Assembly: GCA_031376265.1 (NCBI GenBank)
Contig: JANMDK010000005.1
Location: 1 to 24,349 of the forward strand
DNA from: SZAS-79 sp031376265
GTDB taxonomy: Bacteria; Pseudomonadota; Gammaproteobacteria; Burkholderiales; SG8-39
Length of the DNA stretch: 24,349 nucleotides
Direction of reading: 5' to 3'
Below the pieces are notes generated by a model. That model ran no database searches, had not been told where the DNA came from, and saw only the letters and a list, made by a program, of their open reading frames with translations. Every line of letters starts with the position of its first letter. Position 1 is the first letter of the stretch. This document shows positions 1-6,850 of the stretch, one piece after another. Made by a program: the position numbers and the translations under genes.

Positions 1-564
1 CAGCAGCATGAGCACCATGCCGGGAATCAGCGCCGCGGCGAAGAGGCGCGCCACCGACACGTTTTCCCACGAGCCGTAGACGATCAGGATCAGGCTCGGC
101 GGCACGAGAACGCTCAATGTCCCCCCGACCGCGATCGCGCCGATCGACAGCTTCGGGTCGTAGCCGCGCTTTTCCATCTCGGGGTAGGCGATCATGCTGA
201 AGGTGGCGGCGGCCGCCACGCTCGAGCCCGAGATCGCGCCGAACACCCCATTGGCCGCGATGACCACCGAGGCCAGGCCGCCCGGCAGCCAACCGAGCCA
301 CTTCTCGAGCGCGGAGAAAAGCAGATTCACCGCCCCGCTCCCCGAGAACACAGCGCCCATGAAGATGAAGAGCGGCATCGCAAGGAGCGTGAACGAGTTG
401 AGCGACTCCCACGCCGTCCAGGCCATCTGGACGAGCGGCTTGTCGACGACGAACACGAGGCCCGCGGTCGCGACGACGCCCATGGCAACGCCGATCTCAA
501 CCCCGAGCGCCAGCAGGACCAGCAGCCCGCCCATCAGCAGGGCGGTAATGAGTTCTGGAGCCAT
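1..564 (-). CDS. TRAP transporter large permease (DctM family), 3' end cut by window edge
   Basis: This frame has no stop before base 1, so only the first 188 residues are present; the family is usually about 425-440. The product is the large membrane subunit of a tripartite ATP-independent periplasmic transporter, which moves an organic acid using an ion gradient. The visible part is hydrophobic with several membrane segments and the family's glycine-rich stretch GVFGAISGSSVAAAATFS at about residues 105-122, followed by a PEMEKRGYD loop and a VPPS motif, all typical of DctM. The ATG at 564-562 overlaps the stop of the small-permease gene by one base (TGATG), so the two are probably translationally coupled. 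It is the last visible gene of the operon starting at 4549. Family assignment is firm; the substrate is not known. Confidence 0.93.
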   Translation of the reverse strand, partial: MAPELITALLMGGLLVLLALGVEIGVAMGVVATAGLVFVVDKPLVQMAWTAWESLNSFTLLAMPLFIFMGAVFSGSGAVNLLFSALEKWLGWLPGGLASVVIAANGVFGAISGSSVAAAATFSMIAYPEMEKRGYDPKLSIGAIAVGGTLSVLVPPSLILIVYGSWENVSVARLFAAALIPGMVLMLL

Positions 565-1088
565 CAGAACTCTTCTGCGCTGAACTTGTCGGCGGGCCGG
601 CCGGCGCGCAGGTCCTGGATCGCGCGCGCAAGCTGTCCGAGGAGGACCAGCACGAACAGGCTGAAACCGATCGGAATGGCCATCTGCGGCCACTTGAGCG
701 GCGTGCGCAGCATCGAGTTGGAGCGCATGTCGCGCGTGAACGAATCGCCGAGGAACTTCCAGCTTACCCAGGCTGCCACGGCGATGAATGCAAGGGCGAG
801 CGCCAGCGTCGCAACGCGAACCCATCCGGCGGCCAGCGGGCTGACGCGCTCCATGATGAAGGTGATGCGGATATGGCCCCTTTCGGCCGCGCAGTACGCG
901 AGGCCGAGAAAAGTCGAGACCACGAGCGCATAGCCGCCGAGCTCATCGCTGAGGATCAGCGGGTTTTTCAGCACGTAACGGGAAATGACCTCGACCATCG
1001 TCAGCACGACAATGGCGAGTAGCACCACGCCCCCCGCGTATCCCGTGCCGTACGACACCCGTTCGACGAACCGGATGAACTTCTCCAT
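564..1088 (-). CDS. TRAP transporter small permease (DctQ family)
   Basis: A 174-residue inner-membrane protein, normal length for DctQ, which bridges the periplasmic binding protein and the large permease. Four hydrophobic segments are visible at about residues 15-35, 48-66, 87-109 and 136-155. The family-typical R-Y-V-L-K-N-P-L loop follows segment one, and a G-H-I-R-I sequence follows segment two. The ATG at 1088-1086 lies 22 bases after the stop of the binding-protein gene, and the stop shares a base with the next ATG. Order binding protein, small permease, large permease is the standard TRAP order. Confidence 0.93.
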   Translation of the reverse strand: MEKFIRFVERVSYGTGYAGGVVLLAIVVLTMVEVISRYVLKNPLILSDELGGYALVVSTFLGLAYCAAERGHIRITFIMERVSPLAAGWVRVATLALALAFIAVAAWVSWKFLGDSFTRDMRSNSMLRTPLKWPQMAIPIGFSLFVLVLLGQLARAIQDLRAGRPADKFSAEEF

Positions 1089-1110
1089 GCCTGCGCCCCC
1101 GCCGGTGCGG

Positions 1111-2187
1111 CTACTTCGCCATGTCCCGGATGAACGCCACCGATGGTCCCTTTGCGTGAGTTACAGCGACTCGCAGGACATCCTTGCCGTGCGGGCCGGC
1201 GGTGTCGAGCCACTCCTTGACGACGGGCTGCATCAGCGCCATGGCCTTGCGCACTTCGGCGTCGTCGGGAACGACCATCTCGGTCTTGGTCGAGCGGATC
1301 CAGAGGTTGTAAGTGTTCTCCATCTGCTCCAACGCCGTGGCCATCTCGCCGGTGAGCTGGGCCGAGGCGCGTAGCAGCCCGTCCTTCTGGCGCTGGTCGA
1401 GCTTGTCCCAGGCCTTGAGGTTGATGAGGATGAACTGCGGGAAGATCGGCGTGATAGGCCAGACCGACACGTACTTCGCCATGGCCGTGAGGCCGCGCTC
1501 GGCGCCGAAGCTCTTGCTGGTGGTGATCGCATCGACCGTGCCCCGGCTGAGGGCTTCCTCGATCTCGGCCATCGACAGCGTGAGCGGGCTGCCTCCGAGG
1601 TCGCGCAGCGCGGAAGTCTGCGTGCGGCCCGAGGCGCGCATTTTCACGCCCTTGAAGTCGGCCAGCGTCTTGATCGGCTTGTTGCCCCACAGCGCGTTGT
1701 TTGCAAGCGAGATCGCCGAGCCGAGCACCTTGAACCCTGCGGGCCGGGTGTAGGCGTCGAGCACCGCCATCATTTTCGGGTCGAGGATCGCGTTCGCGTA
1801 TTCAGTCGCGCCGTTCGGGATTTCGGAAAACAGGCCTGGGATGCCGCCAAAATCGAGCAGCGGATACGTACCGGAGGCCGCGGCGATCGACTGCGTGCCC
1901 ATGAGAACGCGCCCGTCGCCGACGGCGAAGGCCGAGTCCATGATGCTGAAGAGCTTCTCCTTGTTGTCCAGGCGCACCGTGCCGCCGGTGTACTGGGTGA
2001 CGAGCTGCTCGTAGCGGCCCCCGGGACGGAAAGGCCAGACGAGGATGTTGCCGCGCCCATAGGCGCCTTCCCAGTTGAACGAAAGTGTCGTGGGGGCCGC
2101 CGGCTTGGGTTGCGCCTGCGCAGTGAGCGATGCCCCGATGAGCATCAACGGCAGGATTGCAATTGCGAATCGCTTGCTGAACTTCAT
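1111..2187 (-). CDS. TRAP transporter substrate-binding protein (DctP family)
   Basis: A 358-residue periplasmic receptor. The start at 2187-2185 is set by a strong GGAGG ribosome site about 8 bases upstream and by a clear signal peptide: basic MKFSKR, hydrophobic core to about residue 20, cleavage after AQA near residue 25. Longer readings would bury this signal. The body fits DctP, including the K-M-R-A-S-G stretch at residues 182-187, whose Arg184 is where the family's carboxylate-binding arginine usually lies. Its ribosome site overlaps the stop codon of the molybdenum-subunit gene, so these two are certainly co-transcribed. The likely ligand is a carboxylate, perhaps the substrate or product of that enzyme; this is inferred from position only. 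Confidence 0.9.
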   Translation of the reverse strand: MKFSKRFAIAILPLMLIGASLTAQAQPKPAAPTTLSFNWEGAYGRGNILVWPFRPGGRYEQLVTQYTGGTVRLDNKEKLFSIMDSAFAVGDGRVLMGTQSIAAASGTYPLLDFGGIPGLFSEIPNGATEYANAILDPKMMAVLDAYTRPAGFKVLGSAISLANNALWGNKPIKTLADFKGVKMRASGRTQTSALRDLGGSPLTLSMAEIEEALSRGTVDAITTSKSFGAERGLTAMAKYVSVWPITPIFPQFILINLKAWDKLDQRQKDGLLRASAQLTGEMATALEQMENTYNLWIRSTKTEMVVPDDAEVRKAMALMQPVVKEWLDTAGPHGKDVLRVAVTHAKGPSVAFIRDMAK

Positions 2188-2197
2188 GACTTCCTCC

Positions 2198-4549
2198 CTA
2201 GCTTTGGGTTTTTGACTGGATTTCCCACAAAAGCAATTCCGGGACCACCGGCGTGTCGTTGATCTCGATGCCGAGATGCGAAAGCGCGTCGCACACCGCG
2301 TTGGCGATGGCCACCGGCGGCGAGATCGCGCCGCCCTCGCCAAGGCCCTTGACGCCCAGCGGATTCAAGGGCGACCGGATCTCCTGGTGCACCAGGACGA
2401 TCTCGGGCATGTCGCTGGCCAACGGCATCATGTAGTCCATGAATGTACCCGAAAGCAGTTGGCCTTCATCGTCGTAGCGGATCGCCTCGAAGGTCGCGCC
2501 GCCGATGCCTTGCGCGACGCCGCCGACGATCTGCGCCTCGGCCAGCAGCGGATTGACCAGCACGCCGCAGTCATGCGCGACGATGTACTTCTCGATCGCG
2601 AGCCGGCCGGTCTCCATGTCGACTTCCACGATGGCGGCATGGGCCGCGTACGCCCAGGTCACCGTGGGCGGCTCGAAGTAGTAGGTTTCCTGCAGCCCCG
2701 CATCCACCCCCGGCGGCCGGCCGTTGTCCCAGCCCGGGCGCGCTGCATGCGCGATCTCGGCGAACGTGAGCTCGGCGCCCGGCACGCCGGCGACGCCGAT
2801 CTTGCCGTCGCGCAGCTCGAGGTCCGCGGTCGCGCATTCGAGCTTGTGGCCGGCGATGGCGAACATCTTTTCGCGCAGCTTCCTGCTCGCATGATGGATT
2901 GCGGCGGAAACCGTCACGGTGGTGCGGCTCGCGATCGTGCCGAAGCCCATCGGGATCGAGGCCGTGTCGCCGAAGGACACGATGACATTTTCAGGCGTGA
3001 TGCCCCACGCATCGGCCGCCACCTGCGAGAACACCGTTTCCATGCCCTGCCCGTGCGGGCAAGCTCCTGAGGATACGTAGACCTTCCCGGTCGGGTCGAT
3101 GCGCACCGTGGCGCCCTCGAACGAGCCGACGCCGGTGCCTTCGGTATAACAACCCAGCCCGACGCCGAGGTAGCGGCCCTGCCGGCGGGCTTCTGCCTGG
3201 CGCTTGCGGAAGGCTTCTATCCCGCCGATGGCCGCCAGCGCCTGCTCGAGCGATTTCGGGTAGTTGCCGCTGTCGTAGACGATCGGTTCGCCGTCGCGAT
3301 ACGGGATGCCGACCGCGTAAGGCATTTCGGCGTGTGAAATCATGTTGCGGCGGCGGACCTCGGCAGGCTCGAGCCCGAGCTCGCGCGCGATCAGGTCCAT
3401 GAGCCGCTCCATGACCTGCACCGCCTCGGGGCGGCCGGCACCGCGGTAAGGCGCATTCGGCACCTTGTTGGTCGCGGCGACCCGCGCCTCCACGGAGAAG
3501 TGCTCGATCTTGTACGGCCCCGCCAGGTGCGCGGCAGTGTTGTAGACGACCGCAACGCCGAGCGGATTCCACGCGCCGCAGTCGACGACGAAGCTGTCCG
3601 AGAAAGCGAGGATGCGGCCCTGGTCGTCGAAGGCGATCTCGGCTTCGTGCTGCTGGTCGCGCGAGTGGCAGGAGCACAACAGGTGCTCGGCGCGGGTCTC
3701 CAGCCACTTGACCGGGCGGCCGAGCAGCTTCGCGAGGAAAGGCATCAGCATGTCTTCGGGGTAGACATGCCCCTTGACGCCGAAACCGCCGCCGACATCC
3801 GGTGCGATCACGCGGATGCGCGCTTCCGGCACGCCCAGCGTGCTCGCGATCTCGCGCTGCACCCAGTGCACGACCTGCGTCGAGGCCCAGATCGTGTACG
3901 AATCGATGCGCTCGTCCCATGCGGCCGCCACGCCGCGGCACTCCATCGGCATCGCCGCATAGCGGTGATGCGTGAACCGACGCTTGATCCTGCGCGGCGC
4001 GGCCGCAATGGCACGCTCCGGGTCGCCTTTCTTCACATGGAACCAGCCGATCTCGTTGGTCTCCAGCCGCTCGTGGACCAGCGTCGAGCCGTCCACTAAC
4101 GCCTTGGCCGGATCCACGACTGCAGGCAGGGTCTCGTAGTCGACCTCGACCAGCTCCGCCGCATCTTCGGCTTCGACCCGCGTGCGCGCGATCACCACGG
4201 CTACCGCCTCGCCCACGTGCCGCACCTTGTCGGTGCACAGCATCGGCTGGCGCGGGTTGAGGATGCGGTGCGGGATCGCCGCCTTCCATTTGGAGGGCAG
4301 CGGCATTTGGTTGTCCCGCACCGGCGGCAGGATCTTGTCGAGTTCCTCGCCGGTCAGGACCCGGGCGACGCCCGGGGCCAACGATGCGGCCGCGATGTCG
4401 ACCGAACGGATGCGGGCATGGGCCACCGGGCTCCTGACGAATACCGCGTGCAGCATCCCCGGCAGTTCAAGGTCGGCGATGTATTGGCCCCTGCCCAGCA
4501 GCAGGCGCGCATCCTCGCGGCGGCGGATTGACTGTCCTACGAACGCCAA
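2198..4549 (-). CDS. Xanthine dehydrogenase/CO dehydrogenase-family molybdopterin-binding subunit
   Basis: A 783-residue protein, full length for the large Mo subunit of the xanthine oxidase family. Enzymes of this group hydroxylate or oxidise heterocycles, aldehydes or CO at a molybdenum-cytosine-dinucleotide centre. Seen: N-terminal GQSIRRREDARLL block, the D-V-G-G-G-F-G loop at 251-257, the active-loop variant P-Y-R-G-A-G-R at 367-373 (like the AYRGAGR of form II CoxL-type proteins, not the AYRCSFR of true CO dehydrogenase), and the catalytic glutamate E738 in GLGEGG. The start is TTG at 4549-4547 with only a weak upstream purine run, so the start is less certain than the gene. Oddly, no medium (FAD) or small (2Fe-2S) subunit gene is adjacent; the next genes are a TRAP transporter. 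The substrate is unknown, and CO is unlikely. Confidence 0.92.
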   Translation of the reverse strand: MAFVGQSIRRREDARLLLGRGQYIADLELPGMLHAVFVRSPVAHARIRSVDIAAASLAPGVARVLTGEELDKILPPVRDNQMPLPSKWKAAIPHRILNPRQPMLCTDKVRHVGEAVAVVIARTRVEAEDAAELVEVDYETLPAVVDPAKALVDGSTLVHERLETNEIGWFHVKKGDPERAIAAAPRRIKRRFTHHRYAAMPMECRGVAAAWDERIDSYTIWASTQVVHWVQREIASTLGVPEARIRVIAPDVGGGFGVKGHVYPEDMLMPFLAKLLGRPVKWLETRAEHLLCSCHSRDQQHEAEIAFDDQGRILAFSDSFVVDCGAWNPLGVAVVYNTAAHLAGPYKIEHFSVEARVAATNKVPNAPYRGAGRPEAVQVMERLMDLIARELGLEPAEVRRRNMISHAEMPYAVGIPYRDGEPIVYDSGNYPKSLEQALAAIGGIEAFRKRQAEARRQGRYLGVGLGCYTEGTGVGSFEGATVRIDPTGKVYVSSGACPHGQGMETVFSQVAADAWGITPENVIVSFGDTASIPMGFGTIASRTTVTVSAAIHHASRKLREKMFAIAGHKLECATADLELRDGKIGVAGVPGAELTFAEIAHAARPGWDNGRPPGVDAGLQETYYFEPPTVTWAYAAHAAIVEVDMETGRLAIEKYIVAHDCGVLVNPLLAEAQIVGGVAQGIGGATFEAIRYDDEGQLLSGTFMDYMMPLASDMPEIVLVHQEIRSPLNPLGVKGLGEGGAISPPVAIANAVCDALSHLGIEINDTPVVPELLLWEIQSKTQS

Positions 4550-4634
4550 TTGGGAAACCTGGATCGTGTCAGAGCGGCAACGCTACCAGATCAGGTGGAC
4601 TCCAAGCACGATGGTTTGCAATCGTGAAACGCGC

Positions 4635-4883
4635 CTACGCTCTGGGGTTGCCGGCCTTTCGGGCGATCGCAGGGGCGATTTTCTTCTTGATGCCCCTGAC
4701 GACGACCACCTCGTGGCGCGGCACTACGACATGTCGCCTGGCCTCGATGGTGCGCGTCTTAATTTCCTCGACGACCACCCGCTTGTGGATGGGTCCCGGG
4801 GCGGACTTTGCATAGGTGCCGGAAGACGAGACCCAAGCGGCCGCCGCCAACGCGAAGGCGAAAATCGCACTTTTGCCGATCAT
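4635..4883 (-). CDS. Small secreted basic protein, unknown function
   Basis: An 82-residue protein I do not recognise. The ATG at 4883-4881 follows an AGGAGA ribosome site, which supports translation. It has a clear signal peptide: MIGKS, hydrophobic AIFAFALAAAAW, probable cleavage after TYA near residue 24. The mature part of about 58 residues is strongly basic and rich in valine, with alternating V and charged residues (KRVVVEE, RRHVVVPRHEVVVVRG), which suggests a short periplasmic beta-rich peptide. No cysteines are present. It is transcribed away from the EcsC-like gene and ends 85 bases before the molybdenum-subunit start, so it may precede that operon. Confidence 0.7.
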   Translation of the reverse strand: MIGKSAIFAFALAAAAWVSSSGTYAKSAPGPIHKRVVVEEIKTRTIEARRHVVVPRHEVVVVRGIKKKIAPAIARKAGNPRA

Positions 4884-4977
4884 GGGAGTCTCCTGATATC
4901 CATCCCCGTGTTATGACTCGACGGATTAAGCACGACTACGGACGTCCGACGCAATCCGGTGTCGTCCGGACACTTAC

Positions 4978-4984
4978 AGGAGGT
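4978..4984 (+). promoter_or_regulatory. Strong Shine-Dalgarno site deciding a TTG start
   Basis: AGGAGGT lies 5 bases before a TTG codon at 4990. It is a near-perfect match to the 16S rRNA tail, and no ATG or GTG lies at a suitable distance in that frame. It therefore fixes TTG 4990 as the start of the EcsC-like gene. Confidence 0.85.
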
Positions 4985-4989
4985 AGAGC

Positions 4990-5601
4990 TTGGCGAAGCA
5001 TCCGGCGGTCACCGCCAATACGAACGTCGCGGCCAGAATTGCCGAGGCGATCCTGCGCTACGTGCGCCGCATCCCCTCCTCGACCGAAAAGAAAAGCCGC
5101 ACGCCCAGGCAGGCCGCGCGCAGCCGGGGCAACTCGGCGGCCGCCAAGGCCGCGCTTGCAGCGGGCGGGCTCGCGCTGCCGCCCGGCCCGATGGGCTGGC
5201 TGACGATCCTGCCCGAGCTGGCCGCGGTCTGGCGGATCCAGTCGCAGATGGTGGCCGACATTGCCGCGCTCTACGGCCGCAAGTCGACGCTCACCGAGGA
5301 GCAGATGGTTTACTGCCTCTTCCGCCATAGCGCCGCCCAGGCCGTCCGCGATCTCGTCGTCCGGACGGGGGAGCGTTTCCTGGTCAGGCAGGGCTCGATC
5401 GAGCTGATGCAGGCCGTGGCGAAGAAGATCGGCGTGAAGCTTTCCCGGAAAGTCATCGGCAAGGGGCTTTCGCGCTGGATCCCGGTGGTCGGGGCGGTCG
5501 GCGTCGGGGCCTACGCCTTTTACGACACCGCGCAGGTTGCCGCCACGGCGACCGAACTTTTCGAGCGCGAGATCGTGATCGAGTCCCTTCCCGAACCCTG
5601 A
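4990..5601 (+). CDS. EcsC-like family protein
   Basis: A 203-residue protein starting at TTG. The first 60 residues are basic and low in complexity. From about residue 64 comes a conserved-looking core: PPGPMGWLTILPEL at 64-77, WRIQSQMVADIAALYG at 81-96, then a region with YCLFRHSAAQ at 108-117 and R-W-I-P-V-V-G-A-V-G-V-G-A-Y-A at 162-176 followed by YDT. This pattern is what I associate with proteobacterial EcsC-family proteins, whose biochemical role is not established. A hydrophobic helix at about 164-178 could touch the membrane. The gene is followed 63 bases later by the hybrid kinase gene on the same strand. Family assignment is from memory of the motif, so moderate. Confidence 0.72.
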   Translation: MAKHPAVTANTNVAARIAEAILRYVRRIPSSTEKKSRTPRQAARSRGNSAAAKAALAAGGLALPPGPMGWLTILPELAAVWRIQSQMVADIAALYGRKSTLTEEQMVYCLFRHSAAQAVRDLVVRTGERFLVRQGSIELMQAVAKKIGVKLSRKVIGKGLSRWIPVVGAVGVGAYAFYDTAQVAATATELFEREIVIESLPEP

Positions 5602-5664
5602 AAAGCGGGGCCTCTGTGCGCCCAAGCACAGACCGCAGCCGGGGCAGTCCGGACAATCCGGCCG

Positions 5665-6774
5665 ATGACTCCCGACAAGCTCCCAGCCAACAAAAACAAG
5701 GCAGGCTACGACGCGGTCGTCGGCGAGTTCCTGGCCACGCTCTCTCGCGAGTTGCGCGGGCCCCTCGCACCGCTCCGTGCTTCGCTCGAGATGATCAAGC
5801 TCAGCGCCCCGCCGGGCGCCGCGGTACAAGTCATGGAACGCCAGCTCGGCGACATGACCCGCCTGGTCGACAACCTCACCGAGATGTCGGCGATCACCCG
5901 CGGCGGCGTGGAGCTCAAGAAGTCCCCGTTGAAGCTCGACACGGTGATCCAGGCCGCGGTCGATGCCGCGTTGCCACTAACGCGCGCTGCGAAACTGCGC
6001 GTGACCGTCTCCCTGCCGAAGGAGCCGGTCGTCATCGACGGCGACCCGGCACGCATCGCCCAGATCTTCGGCAACCTCCTGAGCAATGCGACCAAGTTCA
6101 CCCAGCCCGGCAGCACGATCGCCGTGGAAGCCAAGCGCGAAGGCGGCGAGGCCGTGGTCATCATCTCCGATACCGGCGAGGGCATCGCCGAGGACCTGCG
6201 GCCGCGCCTGTTCGAGATCTTTGCCCGCGGCGAGAAGAGCGACAAGCCGAACCACGGCGGCCTCGGGCTTGGCCTGGCGATGGTCCGCCGCCTGACCGAA
6301 ATGCACGGCGGCAGCGTCGAAGCCGAGAGCGAAGGCCCGGGCAAGGGCAGCAAGTTCACGGTGCGCCTGCCGGTCAAGGCGGGCACGGTCGACGCCCAGC
6401 CGATCAACGTGCTCGTGGTCGACGACAACCGCGATGCGGCCGAAAGCATCGGCATGCTGCTCGGCCACCTCGGCGCCGAGGTCCGCGTAGCCGAAGACGG
6501 AACGCAGGCGATCGAGGCTTTCGAGGTTTTCCGGCCCCGCGTCGTGTTCCTCGACATCGGCATGCCGGGCATGGACGGCTACGAGATTGCGCGGCGGCTG
6601 CGCGCTTTCCCGGCGGAGCCCGAAGTGACGCTGGTGGCCCTCACCGGCTGGGGCCAGGACGACGACCGCAAGCGCGTGCTCGGCGCGGGCTTCGACCACC
6701 ATCTCGTGAAGCCCGCTCGGATCGAGGCGCTGCAGTCGCTGCTGGATTCGATCCAGCCCCGCACCCAGCACTGA
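5665..6774 (+). CDS. Hybrid histidine kinase/response regulator lacking the phospho-accepting His
   Basis: A 369-residue cytoplasmic protein with no signal, membrane or PAS segment. Domains in order: HisKA dimerisation about 18-83, HATPase_c about 90-237, receiver about 247-365. The ATPase has an N box with N137 and N141, a G1 box D-T-G-E-G at 169-173 and a G2 box G-G-L-G-L-G at 198-203. The receiver has acidic D253/D254, phospho-acceptor D297 (FLDIGMPGMDG), T327 and K349, all intact. The H box is L-S-R-E-L-R-G-P-L at 26-34, so Arg28 (codon CGC) stands where the family has His (CAC/CAT). Autophosphorylation at that site should be impossible. It could be a decoy, a phosphatase or ATP sensor, or a partner of another kinase; a single-base sequencing error is the simple alternative. 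No strong ribosome site is visible before ATG 5665. Confidence 0.9.
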   Translation: MTPDKLPANKNKAGYDAVVGEFLATLSRELRGPLAPLRASLEMIKLSAPPGAAVQVMERQLGDMTRLVDNLTEMSAITRGGVELKKSPLKLDTVIQAAVDAALPLTRAAKLRVTVSLPKEPVVIDGDPARIAQIFGNLLSNATKFTQPGSTIAVEAKREGGEAVVIISDTGEGIAEDLRPRLFEIFARGEKSDKPNHGGLGLGLAMVRRLTEMHGGSVEAESEGPGKGSKFTVRLPVKAGTVDAQPINVLVVDDNRDAAESIGMLLGHLGAEVRVAEDGTQAIEAFEVFRPRVVFLDIGMPGMDGYEIARRLRAFPAEPEVTLVALTGWGQDDDRKRVLGAGFDHHLVKPARIEALQSLLDSIQPRTQH

Positions 6775-6792
6775 ATCTTCAACTTTCGGTTT

Positions 6793-6823
6793 GCCGGATT
6801 CAAGCCCTGCGCGGCTCTCCGGC
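6793..6823. terminator. Possible bidirectional hairpin between convergent genes
   Basis: In the 76-base gap between the convergent kinase and helicase genes, GCCGGA at 6793-6798 pairs with TCCGGC at 6818-6823, with an inner AGCC/GGCT stem at 6803-6806 and 6813-6816. There is no run of T on either side, so an intrinsic terminator is only a possibility. Confidence 0.3.
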
Positions 6824-6850
6824 GAATTGGCATACCGATTCTGTTATCGA

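Noticed and set aside
2198..4549. Naming the molybdenum subunit CO dehydrogenase CoxL
   Set aside because: The active loop is PYRGAGR, not the AYRCSFR of true CO dehydrogenase, and the partner subunits are missing.
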